Shown here piece by piece: positions 62,642 to 64,000 of a stretch of DNA of 64,000 nt. How positions within the stretch are numbered: position 1 is the first letter of the stretch; each line of letters begins with the position of its first letter. The notes under the pieces were generated by a model. The model saw only the letters and a list, made by a program, of their open reading frames with translations, had not been told where the DNA came from and did no database searches. The translations under genes were made by a program, and so were the position numbers. The DNA comes from UBA1672 sp964352665 (GTDB taxonomy: Bacteria; Pseudomonadota; Alphaproteobacteria; Micavibrionales; Micavibrionaceae): positions 62,001-126,000 of the forward strand of contig CAYGSJ010000001.1 of the NCBI GenBank assembly GCA_964352665.1. The letters are read 5' to 3'.

Positions 62642-63379
62642 ATGACAGCAAATGAAAAAACGACAATCGAGCAATCAGAAATTGATCATTTTGCAAAAGA
62701 TTCAGAGCATTGGTGGGATGAAAACGGTCCTTTCAAACCTTTACATCAATTAAACCCTGTGCGTTTGGAATACATAAAAAAGCAAATTTGCAGTCATAAG
62801 AACCTGGATTATAACGATTTCAAAGCACTCGAAGGGCTTAGTATTTTGGATGTTGGGTGCGGTGGAGGTCTGGTTACTGAACCTCTCGCGAGAATGGGTG
62901 CGAATGTTGCAGGAATAGACGCAGATGAAAATGCGATTTCTGTAGCAAAACTCCATGCAAAAAATTCTGGTCTGGATATAAAATACACTGCTGGGGATGT
63001 GCAACATACTCAAGAAAAGTACGATATTGTATTAGCTCTGGAGATTGTTGAGCATGTTTCTGATATAGATAATTTTATAGACGGTTGCGCAGATTGTTTA
63101 AAGCCCGATGGCTTATTAATTCTTTCAACACTAAACAGAACTGCAAAATCTTTTGCCCTTGGGATCATAGCTGCTGAATATGTCTTGCGTTGGGTCCCTA
63201 CTGGAACACATAACTGGAAAAAATTCGTAAAGCCATCTGAGCTTACAAAATCAACAAGAAGACAGAAATTAACCCCAGTTAACGCGACGGGGCTAGTTTT
63301 CAATCCCATAAAAAAATGTTTTGAGCTTTCGGAAACCGACTTGGATGTTAATTATTTTATGACTTTAAGCCGCGTCTGA
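62642..63379 (+). CDS. ubiG: Ubiquinone O-methyltransferase UbiG
   Basis: Both O-methylation steps of ubiquinone synthesis. 245 residues. SAM motif ILDVGCGGGLVTEPLARMGA, then GIDADENAI, ALEIVEHV and the UbiG-specific STLNRTAKSFALGIIAAEYVLRWVPTGTHNWKKF. RBS AAAGGA before the start. Divergent from lysC. Confidence 0.96.
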   Translation: MTANEKTTIEQSEIDHFAKDSEHWWDENGPFKPLHQLNPVRLEYIKKQICSHKNLDYNDFKALEGLSILDVGCGGGLVTEPLARMGANVAGIDADENAISVAKLHAKNSGLDIKYTAGDVQHTQEKYDIVLALEIVEHVSDIDNFIDGCADCLKPDGLLILSTLNRTAKSFALGIIAAEYVLRWVPTGTHNWKKFVKPSELTKSTRRQKLTPVNATGLVFNPIKKCFELSETDLDVNYFMTLSRV

Positions 63380-63607
63380 CATTTGTCCATTAACAACACT
63401 TAAGGCACTTTCCATTATATGTCTGGGCACAGGGATAAAGCTGTTCTCTTCATCACTGCATCTTAAAATAGACTGAAGCTGCTCCAAACAGTAAATTGCA
63501 TCTGTTTTTGCCTTAGGATTCGCAAAGTGCACTTTGGGCTTAGAACCCAAACTCCAGCGATAACTCCAGAAAACATCTGATGCGTTTTGTCTATACTGCA
63601 TAATCAT
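63365..63607 (-). CDS. Small hypothetical protein
   Basis: 80 residues, not recognised. Soluble; FWSYRWSLGSKPKVHFANPKAK in the N-terminal half and a helical C-terminus (CLEQLQSILRCSDEE). Overlaps the ubiG end by 15 bases (convergent). The conserved-looking direct repeats at 63634-63665 lie just before its start. Confidence 0.6.
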   Translation of the reverse strand: MIMQYRQNASDVFWSYRWSLGSKPKVHFANPKAKTDAIYCLEQLQSILRCSDEENSFIPVPRHIMESALSVVNGQMSDAA

Positions 63608-63633
63608 TCCGTTACCCTATGTTTTATACATAA

Positions 63634-63665
63634 TTAATGCACAATAAGTTATGTATTAATACACA
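63634..63665. promoter_or_regulatory. Direct repeats TTAATRCACA
   Basis: TTAATGCACA (63634-63643) and TTAATACACA (63656-63665), 22 bases apart start to start (two helical turns), upstream of the minus-strand 80-aa gene. A 7-bp inverted repeat (TACATAA/TTATGTA) overlaps them. Confidence 0.35.
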
Positions 63666-63772
63666 TTTATAGGGTTTATGTCAAATTTCTTGTTGTTATA
63701 TTAAACGCCGGAATGGATAGCCTAAAATAACCCCCTATACAACCCCTTTAAAGATGTTTAGATTATTTTTCT

Positions 63773-63970
63773 ATGAATATCCTTCTTCCAATGCTCATTA
63801 TTCTTTCTCTGATTTCTGTGGTTGCGGTTTTGCTGCTTGGCATCGTTTCTATGATTAAAGGTGGGGAGTTTAATAAGAAATATGGTAATAAACTCATGTG
63901 GTTACGTGTGGGTTTACAAGCTTTTACAATTGTTTTATTAACTCTTTCTTTTTATTTATCTCAGGGTTAA
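63773..63970 (+). CDS. HIG1-domain twin-transmembrane protein
   Basis: 65 residues. Two membrane segments around the HIG1 hallmark GGEFNKKYGNKLMWLRVGLQ. The alphaproteobacterial homologues are related to mitochondrial HIG1/Rcf proteins, which associate with respiratory complexes; the bacterial role is not settled. Confidence 0.88.
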   Translation: MNILLPMLIILSLISVVAVLLLGIVSMIKGGEFNKKYGNKLMWLRVGLQAFTIVLLTLSFYLSQG

Positions 63971-64000
63971 AACTCTAAAATTATTATTTCTGGAGATTTA

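Overview
The window is 64 kb of an AT-rich, gene-dense bacterial chromosome that is almost certainly alphaproteobacterial. The evidence is the number of families typical of that class: DUF1491, DUF3126, DUF4167, a HIG1-type twin-transmembrane protein, a Fur/Mur without Cys pairs, class II DAHP synthase, a SUF-only Fe-S system led by an Rrf2 regulator, GatCAB, OlsBA ornithine-lipid genes and an intracellular PHB depolymerase. The lineage cannot be fixed from the sequence alone. The biosynthetic range argues against a strongly reduced Rickettsiales parasite; a Micavibrio-like or Rhodospirillales-related AT-rich lineage is my guess. I see no transposase, integrase, phage gene, CRISPR array or rRNA, and no gene-free stretch longer than about 240 bases.

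Layout. 1-3.3 kb: 3' part of pnp, a Sel1-like membrane protein, a glycerophosphodiesterase and a small orphan. 3.3-7.4 kb (minus): an unknown 325-aa protein, then fabA, fabB, csaA and fabI. 7.4-8.96 kb: an SH3-domain secreted protein and dusA. 8.96-16.4 kb (minus): the suf cluster, rrf2-sufB-phhB, then a DUF2306 membrane gene on the other strand, then a small TM gene-sufC-secreted gene-sufD-sufS-sufT-sufA. 16.6-26 kb: a fused MFS/spermidine-synthase-like protein, prfC, a 42-aa entericidin-like lipoprotein, DUF1491, fur, a PAS histidine kinase, a degenerate CZB-GGDEF protein, an unusual tgt and rpmB. 26-30 kb: an orphan CobD/CbiB-like protein, PHB depolymerase, a YgjP-like metallopeptidase and ruvX. 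30-34.6 kb: gatC-TM gene-gatA-secreted Cys protein-gatB-DUF4177-TM gene. 34.6-37.4 kb: tRNA-Ser, tRNA-Arg, LMW phosphatase, olsB-olsA and DUF3126. 37.4-40.3 kb: three secreted proteins, two of them tandem paralogues of a cysteine-rich family I do not recognise. 40.3-43.5 kb: waaA-lpxK-lpxL. 43.5-50.4 kb: a class-I-PDE-like HD protein, aroF (class II), nadE, gltX and trmJ. 50.4-64 kb: rpsD, tRNA-Ile(CAU), an M17 aminopeptidase, a divergent Mur ligase, a lipoprotein, clpB, DUF4167, prmC, prfA, a RodZ-like protein, lysC, ubiG and a HIG1 protein.

How the genes work together. Most of the window is housekeeping: fatty acid synthesis, Fe-S assembly, translation (Gat, GltX, RF1, RF3, PrmC, S4, L28, Tgt, Dus, TrmJ) and envelope lipid synthesis (lipid A/Kdo, ornithine lipid). 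The notable pattern is that small, unstudied secreted or membrane genes sit inside these housekeeping operons, often with 4-base ATGA overlaps (suf and gat). The best candidates for undescribed biology are the tandem KPDSV-x-EYTCFD secreted family (37.9-40.3 kb), the secreted protein with a duplicated C-x16-C-x-C module inside the gat operon, the Tgt that has lost its zinc cysteines, the doubly degenerate CZB-GGDEF protein beside a histidine kinase, and the inverted repeat with DnaA-box-like sites at 58.2-58.4 kb.
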